Shown: positions 7,490-7,959 of the stretch, in pieces
Numbering within the stretch: the first letter of the stretch is position 1
Layout: each line of letters opens with the position of its first letter
Position numbers and translations under genes: made by a program
DNA from: an uncultured Bacteroidales bacterium
GTDB taxonomy: Bacteria > Bacteroidota > Bacteroidia > Bacteroidales > UBA932
Assembly (NCBI GenBank): GCA_946187365.1
Contig: CAMHRD010000044.1
Span: 1 to 7,959 of the forward strand
Length of the DNA: 7,959 bases
Reading direction: 5' to 3'
Notes under the pieces: model-generated
The model's database searches: none
What the model was told of the DNA's origin: nothing
What the model saw: only the letters and a program-made list of their open reading frames with translations

Positions 7490-7502
7490 GCAGGGATCTT
7501 TT
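7471..7502. terminator. Bidirectional terminator shared by the PnuC-family gene and rpsO
   Basis: ATCCCCGCC (7475-7483) faces GGCAGGGAT (7489-7497) across a 5-base loop. In the plus-strand transcript the stem has one C-A mismatch and is followed by CTTTT. In the minus-strand transcript the same position is a U-G wobble, so the stem is fully paired, and a longer tract (TTTCTTTTTT) follows. It therefore suits rpsO best but can act both ways. The left arm and loop encode the last residues (IPAV) and the stop codon of the transporter. Confidence 0.75.
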
Positions 7503-7521
7503 CCTATGAAATAAGCAACCG

Positions 7522-7797
7522 TTATTTACGGAGGTTAAGCTCCTTAACGATATTTCTGTATCTCTCAATGTCAACCTCCTTGAGATAGTCAAGGAAACGG
7601 CGTCTCTTACCAACAAGCATCAGAAGTGCGCGCTGTGTGGAGTGATCCTTCTTGTTGCGCTTCATGTGCTCAGTAAGGTGAGCGATACGGTAGGAAAATA
7701 AAGCAATCTGACTTTCAGCAGAACCAGTGTCTTTATTAGACTTCCCGTACTTGCCAAATATCTCTTGCTTCTTGTCTGAATTTAAATAATCAGCCAT
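7522..7797 (-). CDS. rpsO: 30S ribosomal protein S15
   Basis: The product is 91 residues, against a usual 88-90. S15 is a primary binder of the central domain of 16S rRNA during assembly of the 30S platform. Landmarks are intact: DTGSAESQIA (23-32), RIAHLTEHM (37-45), KKDHSTQRALLMLVGKRRRF (49-68), LDYLK (69-73) and the C-terminal LNLRK. The ATG at 7797 gives the usual Bacteroidetes N-terminus (MADYLNSDKK-EIF). The preceding bases (CTTAAGCAG) hold no strong Shine-Dalgarno site. A promoter candidate lies at 7872-7901, and the leader contains a hairpin that may be a self-regulatory site, as S15 represses its own translation in several phyla. The gene converges on the PnuC-family transporter, with 32 bp between stop codons. 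Confidence 0.97.
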   Translation of the reverse strand: MADYLNSDKKQEIFGKYGKSNKDTGSAESQIALFSYRIAHLTEHMKRNKKDHSTQRALLMLVGKRRRFLDYLKEVDIERYRNIVKELNLRK

Positions 7798-7837
7798 CTG
7801 CTTAAGATTTTTGTTGGTTAATAATAATTTAGCTCAG

Positions 7838-7865
7838 CGATACAGGACATCAAATCCTGACATCG
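7838..7865 (-). promoter_or_regulatory. Hairpin in the rpsO leader, candidate S15 autoregulatory element
   Basis: In the minus-strand transcript CGAT pairs with ATCG (outer, 4 bp) and CAGGA pairs with TCCTG (inner, 5 bp), with a small 2x1 internal loop and a 7-base apical loop TTTGATG. No T-run follows, so it is not a terminator. It lies about 40 nt before the start codon and within the predicted leader. Autoregulation by S15 is known in other bacteria, but its leader structures differ between phyla; the role here is inferred. Confidence 0.4.
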
Positions 7866-7871
7866 GGGACG

Positions 7872-7901
7872 CAAAGATATAAAAGTTTTCTTAAAAGCAA
7901 A
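7872..7901 (-). promoter_or_regulatory. rpsO: rpsO promoter candidate (Bacteroidetes type)
   Basis: On the minus strand TATCTTTG (7872-7879) exactly matches the -7 consensus TAnnTTTG, and TTTG (7898-7901) matches the -33 box with an 18-nt spacer, slightly short of the usual 19-21. Transcription would begin around 7865-7870, giving a leader of about 65-70 nt before the rpsO ATG. Confidence 0.65.
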
Positions 7902-7912
7902 GCCTTCCCCGC

Positions 7913-7957
7913 CTATTGTTCAACAAAATCACTGAACTTTAGTTTGATGGCAGCGAG
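7913..7957 (-). CDS. Possible C-terminal end of an upstream minus-strand gene (partial)
   Basis: A minus-strand frame enters from the right edge and ends at TAG (7913-7915), encoding 14 residues with protein-like content (LAAIKLKFSDFVEQ). The stop is 11 bp upstream of the rpsO -33 box, a sensible place for the previous gene to end. It is too short to identify. The plus strand also offers an ATG at 7947 that could begin a divergent gene, so this call is tentative. Confidence 0.3.
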   Translation of the reverse strand, partial: LAAIKLKFSDFVEQ

Positions 7958-7959
7958 CT

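Noticed and set aside
7947..7959. Plus-strand ATG at the right edge as the start of a divergent gene
   Set aside because: Only four codons are visible and no upstream promoter element is evident on the plus strand; it cannot be supported.

Overview
The window looks like chromosomal DNA of a member of the Bacteroidales/Bacteroidota. Four things point there: a secreted protein of the DUF4923 type, start codons preceded by AT-rich leaders rather than strong Shine-Dalgarno sites, promoter candidates of the Bacteroidetes type (TAnnTTTG at -7 with a TTTG-like box about 18-21 nt upstream), and closest-by-eye resemblance of S15, PNPase and SHMT to Bacteroidetes versions. I cannot name genus or species. 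There are no rRNAs, tRNAs, insertion sequences or CRISPR arrays.

Left part (1-885, + strand): an AT-richer, accessory-looking block with the 3' end of one secreted-type gene and, 2 bp later, a complete paralogue with a signal peptide. Both are of unknown function (possibly DUF6705-like). They converge, with only 7 bp between stop codons, on a minus-strand cluster reading trmH-family methyltransferase (2416-2952), then a YpfJ-type membrane-anchored zinc metallopeptidase (1506-2381), then a DUF4923 secreted protein (893-1486). The internal gaps are 34 and 19 bp, so this is probably one transcript.

Middle (2953-6694): an 89-bp divergent spacer carries a good promoter candidate for glyA (SHMT), followed 21 bp after its stop by pnp (PNPase) and a strong intrinsic terminator. 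glyA supplies glycine and one-carbon units; pnp is an RNA-decay and processing enzyme.

Right part (6695-7959): a PnuC-family vitamin or nucleoside transporter begins 12 bp after the pnp terminator, with no obvious promoter of its own. It converges on rpsO (S15, minus strand). The two share a hairpin that contains the transporter's stop codon and works as a terminator in both directions, better for rpsO. rpsO has a promoter candidate and a roughly 65-70 nt leader with a hairpin that could be an S15 autoregulatory site. The last bases may hold the end of another minus-strand gene.

Most of the window is ordinary housekeeping DNA and I see no convincing new defence, mobile or biosynthetic system. 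The items most worth a second look are regulatory: the terminator-like hairpin in front of the transporter, the rpsO leader hairpin, and the terminator embedded in coding sequence. The tandem secreted paralogues at the left edge come next.
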